From assembly GCA_023333565.1 (NCBI GenBank), contig JAJKFH010001865.1, forward strand, positions 5,642,001 to 5,706,000: DNA of 64,000 bases, read 5' to 3'. The notes under the pieces are model-generated. The model searched no databases. It saw nothing but the letters and a program-made list of their open reading frames with translations, and was not told the origin of the DNA. The stretch comes from Puffinus mauretanicus (Eukaryota; Chordata; Aves; Procellariiformes; Procellariidae). This document shows positions 37,356-47,373 of the stretch, in pieces (the stretch's first letter is position 1; every line of letters begins with the position of its first letter). The position numbers were made by a program, and so were the translations under genes.

Positions 37356-38127
37356 TGTATTGGGTGTGTGTGGCAAGGTTTTGGTAGCGGGGTGGGGAGG
37401 CTGCAGGTGTGGCCTTCGTAGGAAGGGGTCAGGAGACAGACACAGCCATTTCCAAGATGGCGCTGCAATGGACCCACACGACAGAGTTGAGCCCATCAGC
37501 CAAGTTGGTGCCTCTGTGAAAACACATATTTAAGAAAAGGTGGAAAATGTCAGACAGACAAAGAAGGGGGGAACAAAAAGAGTGAGAAACAGCGAGAAGG
37601 GTGAGGAGGTGCTCCAGGCGTCAGAGCAGATTTTCCCCTGCAGCCTGTGGAGAACCCATGCTGGAGCAGAGAGATATTCCAGAAGGACTGCAGCCCACGC
37701 AGAGTCCATGCTGGAGCAGATTTTCCTTGACAGGAATTGTGGCCCGTGGAAAGCCCATGCTGGAGCAAATTTTCTGAAGGACTGCAGCCTGTGATGAACC
37801 CATGCTGGAGTTAGAGGAAAAGTTGTGAGAAGGAAGGAGTGGAAAAGAGAAACTAATAAGTGCTGACCGTAACTCCCACCCCCTCGTGCCACTTTGGGGT
37901 GGGCCGAGGATAAGTATGAAGTTGAGCCTGGGAAAAGTGCGCAGAAAAAGTGTTGGTTTAATGTTTGTCTTTTGTTTCTCACTCCCTGAATCTATTTTAA
38001 TTGGCAATAAAGTAAAGTTAATTTTCTCCAAGCTGAGTCTGCTTTGCCTGTAATGGTAATTGCTAAGTAACCTCCCTGTCTTTATCTTGACCTACAAGCT
38101 TTTTTTTCTATTTTCTCCTCCTGTCCC
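37356..38127 (+). mobile_element. LTR of a long tandem-rich avian ERV family, 3' end missing
   Basis: It starts TGTATTGGGTGTGTGTGG and shares order and wording with the complete copy at 53997-55074. Shared blocks are GGCAAGGTTTTGGTAGC, CACATATTTAAGAA, repeated CCATGCTGGAGCAGA units (37650-37815), GGCAATAAAGTAAAGTTAATT and the TCTTTATCTTGACCTACAAG tail. The last roughly 60 bp of the LTR and any matching duplication of the 5' flank ATACT are not seen, so the 3' end is lost or diverged. No internal proviral region is attached. Open frames on both strands through the repeated units are by-products of the tandem structure. Confidence 0.75.
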
Positions 38128-41100
38128 TTTAAACCAAAATAAAGGTTCTGCATATGCAAATTAGTAGTTTTCTTGGTTTAGTTTAAAATGATCTATATAG
38201 GGAATGCTGAACCACAAAATTGAGGTTATGGAAAGCACAGTGCTCTTCAATTTGATTCTGTGCTTTCTATTTCCTGCCCAGTATTTTTTTTCACGCTGAT
38301 CCTTAGTGGGACTTGTCCTGCGTTCCCTGTACGTGGTTACTGACAAATAGACTGAAGTTCAGGATATTGTAGGTAAGAGAAGCTAAAAATGATCAAAATA
38401 TTCTCATTCTTAGCTATATGATATGTCCTTTGTCAGTCATTCCTGACCCTACACAGCAGTTGGTGGCATTGTTGCTTGCCAGACCTGTTAGTAGCTTCAC
38501 TGAGCCATGGGCTTGGAGCTTGCAAGCTCTCAGCAGGACTCGCGTTTCTTCCTCAGCCTCCCAGGCAAGGTGAGGCTGTGGTGGGGACTGGGGACTTGCA
38601 AGGTCCTCACAAGATTGAAAGTAGGTTATCTCAGATCATCCCTGCTTGGCGGGCTCTTCTTGGAGAGACTGCCTTGGCACAAAGGCTTTTTCTGTCCCCA
38701 CCACACTTGGAGGAGCTGGGAGCTCTGGGTCAGTCGCTGCTACTATTTATGTCAAACAGATTGTAAGCATTTATGTATATATTTGTCTTTAGTATATTAG
38801 ATCAGTGTTTTGTTGAGATATTTGTTTATGGTTTTGGGGAGGAAATAAAGGTCTTGTGGATAACTTGTAAACCAGTGTCAGTGATCTGTTTTGCTTAAGT
38901 TTAGGATTAAAATCCACGTTAGGGCTCCTGTTTCTTCATTAAAATAGGGATGAAAATGCTTTCAAGTGTAAGTGAAATTATTAAGAATTTACTTCAGTAA
39001 TCCATATGCAGACATTCCAGATTTTTAGATTCAAGACAGCATAAATATACAATAGATTTTTCTGCTATAAAAAATAAATGTATTATAATGCATGGTTGGA
39101 CTTAATGTTCTTATACTTCCAAAATACACAGTGACACTTTCTGTAAGGAAAAAACAAATTATCATTCAAGTAAAAGCACTGGTATGACTGTCTGATGTGT
39201 ATTTCCACCACTGATTATAATTTTATTCATAGGTATCTGTGAATCATTAAAAAAGTTGTAAGCGAAATTTGCAGTTTCTTTCATGTCTTGCTTGTCTTAC
39301 AGCATAGAATAAAAACTCTCATGAAGTCTATAGCTGATAGCAAACGTAATTATGTGCTTAAATAGTCCTAAATTTGTTTGTCTGATACGTGTTTCCACCC
39401 ATTCTAGACTACAAAATACTCTGATGCTAGTTCAAGTATCCTGTTTCCTGATAAATGATTCAGTAGGACAGCTTGTATTGTAATGATATCAGTTTAATGA
39501 AAGGATAAAAATATGAGAATGATGATTAAAATACGTCAAACTTAATTAATTGTAATCATATCTTTTTATAGCAGAGTTGCCCAGAACAAAATTAATTCTT
39601 GCCTACTGCAGTGAATAACTTGCATACAGCAGTTTTCTGTACTCTATTAAAAAAACCCTATTGTATTATAAACAGATCTTACTAGATGGAGTCAAAATTT
39701 AGTAAATGCGTAGTACTAAAATAGAACATGCTGATTTTTAAAATTTAGGAAAATGTGGCTGATATATCTGAATTTTATTGTAAGCAATATGTCTATATTA
39801 ATTTACAACACTGTGTTTATCATTGACTGAAATAATTTTTTTTTTTCCCCTGAGAAGACTGAGACCCATTATGTGTCTAACTGTGTTTTACATACTTGTA
39901 CAGGCTTTGTTGTCTGTGAAATTAGTAAACTTCTCAAATTGTAAAATGAAGAAAAATGTGTCTTTTTTTTTTTTTTTTTACTTCCACCTTCTGAATTAAT
40001 GTTCTGTCTCGGAGACTGGATGTAGTTTCATATCCCATGATTGGTTAGACTTTGTTAGCAGTGAAGATACTGATCTTTCTTAATTGCCGTATTTGCGGTG
40101 TGGGAGAGAACATTGTAAGAGTGCTGTATCATCAGCAGTAGTTGATGTTGCTTATTAATATTCACTACAAATAGTAGTAATTGATTTTCCTCCAAATTAA
40201 AGGAAAGGCAAATGATTATACAATAAATGTTACAATTTCTGGAATACTTTCTCATAGATTTACGTATCTAGTTGGGAACCTAATGGGTCTTAGGGTTTGC
40301 AGATGGAGTGGAAAAGTTGCATGTGCATTAACCTGAGTCTGTATAACTTAACAAGAGTTAAAATGTTTCAGCTCCCGCCTGCAAGAAGTATTTTAAGTAA
40401 CGGGTGCATTAGGACTATAAGTGAAGTACTCTCAGTTGAGCTATTATTATTCAGGTGTCGTCCAAATATATTTCCTCTTGAGTTGCTGGAAATGGCTTTG
40501 AATGTCAGTTGTAAGCTCTGACATTTGTAACAGAGGGGAGTGGCTAGGTTGACAGGAATGCATACATGGATCTTATATTGTTCTCTTGCTGCTATTCAAA
40601 TTCAGAACTGTTGCGATCCAGTCAAGCTAAGGAGAAGACAAATTAGCACAGCTGTGTGCATAAACACTTGGTTAAATATTATCTTTTCTTAGATTTAAAA
40701 AAATTATTGGCGTGTACTGTTGCAATTTGTATACAATTTATAGAATACTTGTTATTTAGTTTTGCTCTGAAGTTTTTTTTTTTTTTAATTTTTATTCCAG
40801 GTACATAATTTTAAGGACAGCATTTTTCATTTTACTGTTGCAGATGAACTCTATAGTTATTTTTATATCTTCTTTAGCCATGCAATCTCTTTGCACTAGG
40901 CTTGCTTGATCTAAAGCTGTTTGATTTTTTTAATAAATTCCTGGTTTCCATTGTGGAGAACAGATCCTTTTCTGAAACACAGAATACATGGTAACTCAGG
41001 CTAATGTAAATTTATGTTGCAATTGCATGAAGAAGTTTTGCAGATGCAAAATCTCTGCAGTTGTGTGAGATGGAAAGAATGTACTATGAATTAGAAAATC

Positions 41101-43419
41101 AACTACCACAGGTCACAAAATAACCACTAGTGTTGTATTCTAATAGCAATCTTTCCTGTTATTGAACATATAATACTATAGTAAATTAGGGAAATGCTGA
41201 GTTGGTGTAAGAGCCATGCCAAAAATACTTTAAACAACCAGCATTTACTTAAAATTATACTTAAATACAATTTATTGTACTTTTTGTATGAGAGGAAGCA
41301 CCTATGTTTGTGCTCTCACTTCTGTAGACTCAAAAAATAGTGATTATAACAGCAATGTTTTAGAAACCTCTGCATGTGCCGATACCTTGTCAGCATACAA
41401 AACAGAAACTGTTTAAATGTGAAATAATTTTTGGATTAATTTGTTCTACCTGCACTGCACAATTCTTTTTCTATAAATTACCTCATGAAATACGATTTAG
41501 TATTATGGGAATTTGTATTATCATGTAGCATGGAACAGAGTGTAACGCAGTATTCCAGGTGGGATTCTCACAAGAGCGGAGTAGATACATATAACCACAG
41601 AACTACAGTTAAGTTTTACTTATTGAAATTTTCCAGTTTTTGGATTGACTCCCTTGTTTGAACAATTTACAGCAAAACTTAATGGCAAGTTTTAAGGCTT
41701 CCTCACATTTTCTCTGTAGTTCAAAGCACTCAAACTATCATGCTTCATAGTGCAGACAGAAATACACTACATGATCCTACATGAAATACACTACATGATC
41801 CTTCATGATCCTACATGAACCAAGACAGTAACTTGGAAATTTTTGCTCATGCAAGATTTTTATTAAAGACTACATACAGCTCACATGAACCTGTTTTGCG
41901 TTGGAGAAAACAAGGTCAGAACTTGTGAAACATGGTAATCCTGCAGAAGAGTACTGCTTGTTTGGTTACAATATAAATGTAATAAAATAAATTATTAATA
42001 AATCTTTAGACTTGAACATCTCTTTCCTTTTTATTGCTCCAAAGGCCTATTTTTCTCCCATCTGTATTTAACTTCAGAAGCACGAGATATTTGGCCCAGT
42101 TTTGAGACAAAAAGTAATTTTGTCTCTATCAATTAGATTATCTTTCTGTTTTTTTTATTCTTAGTCAGTAATAATGTATTCTGAAACTATAGCTGGATAA
42201 GCATATGTCTGGCTTTTCTTAAATACTTTCAGGAAATTTCTCTTCAGAAAGTTACTGGTTTGGGTTATCAGGCCATCAAGGCAGTTTCTTCTTTTCTCAC
42301 AATTTATATTCAACTAAAATTTGCTATATGATTTTTACTTTGTTGATTTTAATTTTTAAATTCCAAAATAATCCATATTGTAGTTATGTTATATAGAACC
42401 AGGCTTTGAATATCTTATAGCTTCTAAATTTTAGCAACTTTAAAGGTTTTTTTTTTTCCTCTCTCAGCTTCATACTTTAGAAGCTTTTATTTCCTGAAAA
42501 TAAATTTCATGAGAAAAAAAAGCAAGGTTGAATACTCAAATGAAACAGTCTGAAACCAAGTGTGCATACCTAAATTGTTTTATCTGTTTTTATTGTGATG
42601 GTGAGCACAAGTGAATGTAGGTAAACTTGATGTTTGCATTGGTGATTGAAAAATGATTTAATGGAGGAATATTAGTTCTTGTCATGTGTTTTGAATAGGA
42701 TTTTAAAAATCATGTGACTTAGGAATACACTGGTTTTAAGTGGGACTTTTTTTTTTTTGCTTAGTTTACATCTAACTATAGTAAATTCAATTGTGCTCTA
42801 TACCAACAATAAATCTCTGGCAGCAAGGCCAATTGGCGTTGCACAACTTATGTCCACACAGCTAAATTCTTTTCCCGTAAAATACATTTACAATAAATTT
42901 ACGGTTCTTCCTCCCTTTATTGTTTTGCTATGTGTACTAGTTGGCTTGTGGTATTTAAGTATCTGAGTATAAAAATACTTTGATTTCTGCACTATTATAT
43001 ATAATATGCAGTATGTATAGAGACAGCAGTGATGTAAATTGCAAATGGAAGGCATAATTTTTCAAAGGTAGGCGTGTCTTTAAAAATGTCTGTAGCTATA
43101 CCACTAATGCATGGGTTGACTGAATAAACATTTTGCGTATTGTCAGCAATTCATATGGCTATGTATTTGTGCACATACATGCAAAGTATTTTGCACAACC
43201 AGGTGGTGTTAATGCTTGCTGTTAATACATGGTTGAAAATCACTCCTATGTAACCAGAAAGATTTAAGCCAGTAGCTGCCACTGTGTCTGAATTACACTA
43301 AAAATGAAAGAAAGAATGCTGTAAATGTACTGTACTGATGTAAGCACTTTCTGTTTATGTAGCTTCTGAATGTGCTGTAGGCTATCATTGGCGTATTTTT
43401 TCCCCTTGTGGTTCACTAG
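38128..43419. other. Presumed intron, no exon recognised
   Basis: A GC-richer patch at 38440-38770 carries overlapping open frames of 96 and 97 codons in two frames, and AATAAA follows at 38844. I recognise no domain. The rest is AT-rich, with poly-T at 39960-39979 and a tandem duplication of GAAATACACTACATGATCCT around 41758-41808. Confidence 0.4.
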
Positions 43420-43611
43420 AGATTTCCACCTGGGAAATCAATCACACCAGCTCCTGGCACATATAATGAAAAACACACAGCTCTCGAGTCCTACAAAACA
43501 TCAGGAATGAAAAAGATCCTAGTTGGTCAAACTGCTGTTCGATTTACTCAAGACTGCAAGCTAGAAAAAACACCAGATTTGCAATTAATCCAAATACTGC
43601 TGGTATTCAGG
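43420..43611 (+). pseudogene. STPG2: STPG2-like relic exon d (TPAPGTYN...GQTAVRFTQD), frameshifted
   Basis: The acceptor is ttgtggttcactag and the likely donor is CAGG|gtacat. The frame from 43420 reads RFPPGKSITPAPGTYN, EKHTALESYKTSG, then GQTAVRFTQD and KLEKTP. This carries one PG-type motif and the block that follows it in the family. At 43576 the sequence CCAGATTT appears to lack one G. In the other frame it continues GFAINPNTAGIQ, the expected start of the next repeat, up to the donor. This is a one-base deletion, with no stop before it. This 192-base exon is the longest relic and has the strongest family likeness. Confidence 0.68.
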
Positions 43612-45426
43612 GTACATAACCTAATATTAGTGAGACTGATATTCCTAGGACATTAGTAATTAATCTTGTAATTGAAAATACAATAAATATGAAATTAACT
43701 TGAAATGAAAATACTCTAAGAATTAGAGAAAATGTACATATTGGTTTTTGGCTGAAGGAATGCAAATATGGTTTCCAGCTCACCATTATTTTGGGTTTCT
43801 AGGAAATCTGAACACTTACTTATCTATCCAAACTGTTTTATAATGGTATGTTCTGTTAATTTGTAGATTTGTTACCTAATGAAGAAGCAATATGAATAGC
43901 ATCTGTGGATGCTGGATTTCTTCTTTTTCCCCATTTAGGGCTATTATTAAATACGGCTATTTCTCTAAATACAAACTCTATAGCTAACTATCAACAAAAT
44001 ACCAAAGATGCAATCTTAATATGGAAAGCATGACTTTACATAAGCGAATATATGAATAGTGAATTATGCTTTCACTCTACTGGCAAGATTGTATCTCAAA
44101 CCAGTGCAGTAGTGATATGTGGATGGAAGGGGAAGTGGTAGAATGCATCTCTAAAAGACACGTTCACATAGCTTGCTCTTTTGTGGTTGGTGCATGATTA
44201 TGTGCAGTCAATGGTACTTGGTGGCATACCAGTTCTTTTTGGTTATCTGATGTGACCAATCACTTTGACCAGAGACTTGGTGCCCTCTGTAGCTTTTTTG
44301 CATTTGCTTCTCTTTGTTTTGTCCTCAAATGCTCATATGTCATGTGAGTCATCTGCAACTCAGTGGTTTCCTTGAAGCTTACTTTTCGCTCTGCTTGACA
44401 AATGTAGCGGTTGTGTTTTGTCCACCCACTTGCAGGTCAGTTGCCTGTGCCATCGATGTAAATTATGTGTGTCCTACCACTATTTTATCTGCCATTTATG
44501 CCCTGCACTGAAAAGAGGGAAATATTTAGAAGTACCTCCTGAATGACACCACAATGTCATCCTCAGATCCCATCACACACCTGGTCTCATACCCTGGTCA
44601 GTCAGAATAAGAGGTATTGCGCTTGGCACCTTTTACGTTTTCTTTGCTGAACTGCATGAATAAGTGGAGTCATTAACTTCAGAAACCGGTCAGAAGACTT
44701 TTTTCATACCCCACCATACTCTGGGGTGAATGTTCCAAGACTTTTTGGGGGTGTGTGTGCTGATAGTAATTACAGAGACTCAAGATACCATGTTACCATG
44801 TATTTAAGTTTTTGACATAAAAACCATTGTCTGATTCTTCTGAATAATGTTGAGGACATTACTCAGAAGGTGATACTCATTCTTTCTATATTTACCAGTG
44901 CTGCTGAGGATGCCGTCTTAACTCCTCTCCCCTTTGCTGTTGACAGATGTTAATTTTGAAATAGCTTTTCAGCTCACCTGTCAACTCCTTACTAGCAAGC
45001 CTTTAAAGTACACCTGGAAGTCTTATGCTTGTCCTCTTCTGTTGAACATAGCTATGCATCACATTAGATGCCTCAATTCTAAACACTGTCATCAGAGATT
45101 ACCCTATGCAATTTGCTTTCCTGCTACCGGTCCAAATCTTTTATTTGCTTCCTCTTGTATAAGCCTACTTTAGTACAAAGCAAAATCTCCATTGTTATGT
45201 GAGTCTGTACAGTAGTTTCCCCTCTACCAAAAAAAAAAAAAAAGGAGGATAGGGAGATTTCCAGAAGAATTACCTTTTCAGACCATGAAGAGGAGAGCAA
45301 CCCATATTGGGCTTGGACCAATGATGTTTAGTGTCACTCTGAAATCAGTTACAGAAAAAAAGCCTTTTTACCTCCAGGCAGATTTCGCACCATGAAAGAC
45401 CTGATTCAGCACTTACATGGCCGTTG
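43612..45426. other. Presumed intron between relic exons d and e, left of the provirus
   Basis: No coding or RNA feature recognised. A poly-A run lies at 45230-45243. The right edge is the 5' target duplication of the ERVK provirus. Confidence 0.45.
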
Positions 45427-45432
45427 TATCTC

Positions 45433-45671
45433 TGTGGAGAGAAAAGATTAGAAATGTTAAGTTAAGCTTTGTATTAGAAGTGCTAAGTTTGTATGCACGT
45501 AGAATTGATCTTTGTGTTGTAGTGTAAATAACTTCTGTGTAATGTTATATGATAAAAGAAGATGGTTAAGATGAATATTTGTTTGACTAAAAGGAGAATG
45601 ACCATGCCCATATTGGGATTCGTCATTACTCTGGGTTCGCACTCCCACTCCGACCCTGAGTCACTCCGACA
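45433..45671 (+). repeat. 5' LTR, type A
   Basis: The LTR runs TGTGGAGAGAAAAGATTAG...CTCCGACA, 239 bp. It differs from the 3' copy at four transitions (AGAAGTGC/AGAAATGC, GCACGTAG/GCATGTAG, AGATGGTT/AGATAGTT, GACCATG/GATCATG). An AT-rich stretch TTATATGATAAAAG may be the TATA region. It is short for a retroviral LTR. Confidence 0.88.
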
Positions 45672-45673
45672 TC

Positions 45674-45691
45674 TGGTAGCAGAGGATGGTT
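45674..45691 (+). other. Primer-binding site for initiator tRNA-Met
   Basis: TGGTAGCAGAGGATGGTT lies two bases after the 5' LTR. It is complementary over 18 bases to the 3' end of vertebrate initiator tRNA-Met including CCA (...AACCATCCTCTGCTACCA). Its position directly behind an LTR is where minus-strand priming starts. Confidence 0.82.
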
Positions 45692-45700
45692 GGAAACATG

Positions 45701-45733
45701 CTGGGCTCGTAGCCCAGGGGTCTGGTAGCAGAG
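45701..45733 (+). other. Hairpin like a tRNA anticodon arm plus second primer-site copy
   Basis: CTGGGCT-CGT-AGCCCAG (45701-45717) is a perfect 7-bp stem. With its flanks, ATGCTGGGCTCGTAGCCCAG resembles the initiator tRNA-Met anticodon arm with transition differences. It is followed by TCTGGTAGCAGAG (45721-45733), which repeats the first bases of the primer site at 45672. The tRNA reading is inference. The palindrome and the repeat are seen directly. Confidence 0.5.
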
Positions 45734-45882
45734 ACTACAATTCTTCGAGACTGCGGTAAGCGCAGCGAGAGAAGGGGAGTGGGAAACAAGCGACTGGGAG
45801 TTGTACTATTCTAGTGTCCAAATGGATAGAATAGATAACGGTGCAGTCTGGCCAACTGCCTCCCAGAGGGTGCGCTGCTATC

Positions 45883-46014
45883 ATGGAGAATGAGGCAGCA
45901 GCTTCGTTGCTCGCTGGTTTACTCTCTGAGAGAGGGATTGAGACAACGGTGAAACAGCTTATTAAGCTTTTTATAAACAAAAAAGGGGAAAATGTGGAGA
46001 AGTCGATATTTTAA
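45883..46014 (+). CDS. Short gag-like open frame in the provirus
   Basis: An ATG at 45883 opens 43 codons. It starts MENEAAASLL and continues with helix-forming residues and a lysine-rich end, then stops at TAA 46012-46014. Its position after the tRNA-Met primer site and its helical, basic character suggest a truncated matrix (MA) start of Gag, but there is no decisive motif. The end of the frame overlaps a purine tract followed by TGTGGAGA, so it is cut off by LTR-proximal sequence. Function is unlikely. Confidence 0.3.
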   Translation: MENEAAASLLAGLLSERGIETTVKQLIKLFINKKGENVEKSIF

Positions 46015-46060
46015 AGACATTTTCTGAGTTGTTGCTTTTTTAAACAAAAAAAAAAAAAAA

Positions 46061-46077
46061 AGAAAAAAAGGGGGAAA
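46061..46077 (+). other. Polypurine tract before the internal LTR B
   Basis: AGAAAAAAAGGGGGAAA directly precedes TGTGGAGAG at 46078, the place where plus-strand priming occurs. The upstream context GTTGTTGCTTTT matches that before the second tract at 46961. Confidence 0.8.
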
Positions 46078-46463
46078 TGTGGAGAGAAAAGACCTGAACA
46101 CCTGGCTTAGTTGTCCCTTCTGCAAGGAAACTGTAAACATCAAAATGAAAAAGCTCTCAGTTAGGAATGCTGCTTACGGTTACCCTGAGGTGTGGCCTAA
46201 TGAGTACCAGCTGATTCAAGAGCCAAAACAGGTGAAGGGAATTGTGAGCAGACATGTGATCGTTGCCGGAAGGAAGATTTGAGAGAGGCAACAGAGAGAG
46301 ACAGTGGTGGTGAAGCAATGGAGAGAGACAGAAGGGTGAGGCAATGGAGAGAGACAGAAGGGTGAGGCAATGGAGAGAGAGACTGTGGGACTGCCCTGTT
46401 ATGATGGAGGCTCCGGTATTGCTGCGCATATATATGTGAGGGTCTGTGCTATCTTACACCACA
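46078..46463 (+). repeat. Internal LTR, type B
   Basis: TGTGGAGAGAAAAGACCTG...TTACACCACA, 386 bp. It shares only its first 15 bases with LTR A and then differs completely. It has TG/CA ends, a purine tract before it and a tRNA-Lys primer site two bases after it, so it is a complete LTR by structure. It contains a 26-bp tandem unit GTGAGGCAATGGAGAGAGAC.. (about 46310-46380) and a TATATATGTG element near 46428. Confidence 0.8.
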
Positions 46464-46465
46464 AA

Positions 46466-46481
46466 TGGCGCCCAACGTGGG
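46466..46481 (+). other. Primer-binding site for tRNA-Lys
   Basis: TGGCGCCCAACGTGGG is the standard primer site for tRNA-Lys(1,2), as known in betaretroviruses. It matches for 16 bases and lies two bases behind LTR B. This differs from the tRNA-Met site behind LTR A. Confidence 0.88.
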
Positions 46482-46620
46482 CTGAAAGAGGAAAGCCTGA
46501 AGAAAGAAGGTCTTGAAGAAAGGAAATAGAAATATCCAGTGGTGTACCCCTGTTGAGCTGAATGGAGGACAATTCAGGTGAGCAGCCACAGGGAAGTTAT
46601 ATGAACTTTATACATTAGTT

Positions 46621-46695
46621 ATGGGACAGTCGGCATCTCAGTCACAGAAGCTTCAACTTATGTTTCAATGTATTTTGAAAGTAACAAGGTTTTGA
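46621..46695 (+). CDS. Truncated gag start (MGQ...)
   Basis: A 24-codon frame begins MGQSASQSQK, an N-terminal myristoylation-type start usual for betaretroviral Gag, at about the expected distance behind the tRNA-Lys primer site. It stops at TGA 46693-46695 and no further gag follows. This is a remnant, not a functional protein. Confidence 0.5.
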   Translation: MGQSASQSQKLQLMFQCILKVTRF

Positions 46696-46802
46696 AGGAA
46701 AGCGAACTCTGTAATGGACAACAGGAAAGGTCTTTGTATTAGAAGTGTTAAGATTGTATCTCTGTCTCTGTATTAGAAGTGTTAAGTTTGTATAAAAGAA
46801 AA

Positions 46803-46886
46803 TAGGTTTAGTAAGTTAAGCTTTGTAAAATAGGTTTAGTAAGTTAAGCTTTGTAAAATAGGTTTAGTAAGTTAAGATTTGTATTA
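46803..46886 (+). repeat. Three 28-bp tandem repeats in the provirus
   Basis: TAGGTTTAGTAAGTTAAGCT-TTGTAAAA starts at 46803, 46831 and 46859. The last copy is partial. Around it are blocks TTTGTATTAGAAGTGTTAAG that copy the beginning of LTR A, suggesting slippage or template switching near the 3' end. Confidence 0.8.
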
Positions 46887-46960
46887 GAAGTGTTAAGTTA
46901 AGCTTTGTATTAGAAATGCTAAGTTTGTATGCTGAAGTTGTTGCTTTTGTAAAAAAAAAA

Positions 46961-46977
46961 AAGAAAAAAGGGGGAAA
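46961..46977 (+). other. Polypurine tract before the 3' LTR A
   Basis: AAGAAAAAAGGGGGAAA abuts TGTGGAGAG at 46978. It is nearly the same as the tract before LTR B. Confidence 0.82.
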
Positions 46978-47216
46978 TGTGGAGAGAAAAGATTAGAAAT
47001 GTTAAGTTAAGCTTTGTATTAGAAATGCTAAGTTTGTATGCATGTAGAATTGATCTTTGTGTTGTAGTGTAAATAACTTCTGTGTAATGTTATATGATAA
47101 AAGAAGATAGTTAAGATGAATATTTGTTTGACTAAAAGGAGAATGATCATGCCCATATTGGGATTCGTCATTACTCTGGGTTCGCACTCCCACTCCGACC
47201 CTGAGTCACTCCGACA
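46978..47216 (+). repeat. 3' LTR, type A
   Basis: 239 bp, same length and ends as the 5' copy, four transitions apart. It is followed at once by TATCTC, then host sequence and the acceptor of relic exon e. Confidence 0.88.
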
Positions 47217-47241
47217 TATCTCAATGGTGAAATCCCCATAG

Positions 47242-47373
47242 TATTGAAAATGAAAGTTTAAAAAAATGTGTGCTTGGCATGTGTAAGGGCAGTAGCATTT
47301 GGATCTTCAGCTCCTCGATGTACCTTTTTTGGAAAAGCAAAATTTTTGTACAAGTGACCCTGCTGATTATCAG
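47242..47373 (+). pseudogene. STPG2: STPG2-like relic exon e (ESLKK...FGSSAPR...PADYQ), two shifts
   Basis: The exon follows ccccatag and ends CAG|gtaact. It reads in three successive frames: IENESLKKCVLGMCKG (from 47243), then VAFGSSAPRCTFFGKAKF (around 47292), then DPADYQ ending at the donor in phase 0. The frame through FGSSAPR runs into TGA at 47355-47357. The pieces match the family pattern ESLRK, GAFGS..PR and PGPA.YQ in order, so at least two frame changes have accumulated. A provirus ends 19 bp upstream of the acceptor dinucleotide. The exact exon start is less sure, because the phase from the previous exon is off by one base. Confidence 0.6.

Larger units (their letters stand above)
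45433..47216 (+). mobile_element. Chimeric non-autonomous ERVK-type provirus with an internal second LTR
   Basis: The 1784-bp element is flanked by perfect TATCTC copies (45427-45432 and 47217-47222), the 6-bp duplication typical of class II/ERVK integration. Order: LTR A (45433-45671), tRNA-iMet primer site, about 370 bp, purine tract, LTR B (46078-46463), tRNA-Lys primer site, about 480 bp, purine tract, LTR A (46978-47216). LTR A copies differ at 4 of 239 positions by my count, all transitions, so the insertion is recent. There is no pol or env and only two tiny gag-like starts, so mobilisation would need proteins from another element. One matching duplication outside both LTR A copies implies the whole array integrated as a unit. 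Confidence 0.85.
45427..47222. repeat. 6-bp target-site duplication TATCTC
   Basis: TATCTC at 45427-45432 and 47217-47222 abuts the TG and CA ends of the outer LTRs. The empty site would have read ...GGCCGTTGTATCTCAATGG.... Confidence 0.9.

Noticed and set aside
37530..38031. Minus-strand open frames of 136 and 150 codons
   Set aside because: They cover the tandem units of the LTR at 37356 and have no protein features.
38476..38800. Overlapping open frames of 96 and 97 codons followed by AATAAA
   Set aside because: No recognisable domain. Two frames are open over the same GC-rich patch, so codon use does not favour either. Kept only as an unclassified patch.
45701..45717. A tRNA gene at the anticodon-arm-like hairpin
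   Set aside because: No acceptor stem, D-arm or T-arm can be completed around it, and it sits inside the provirus leader.
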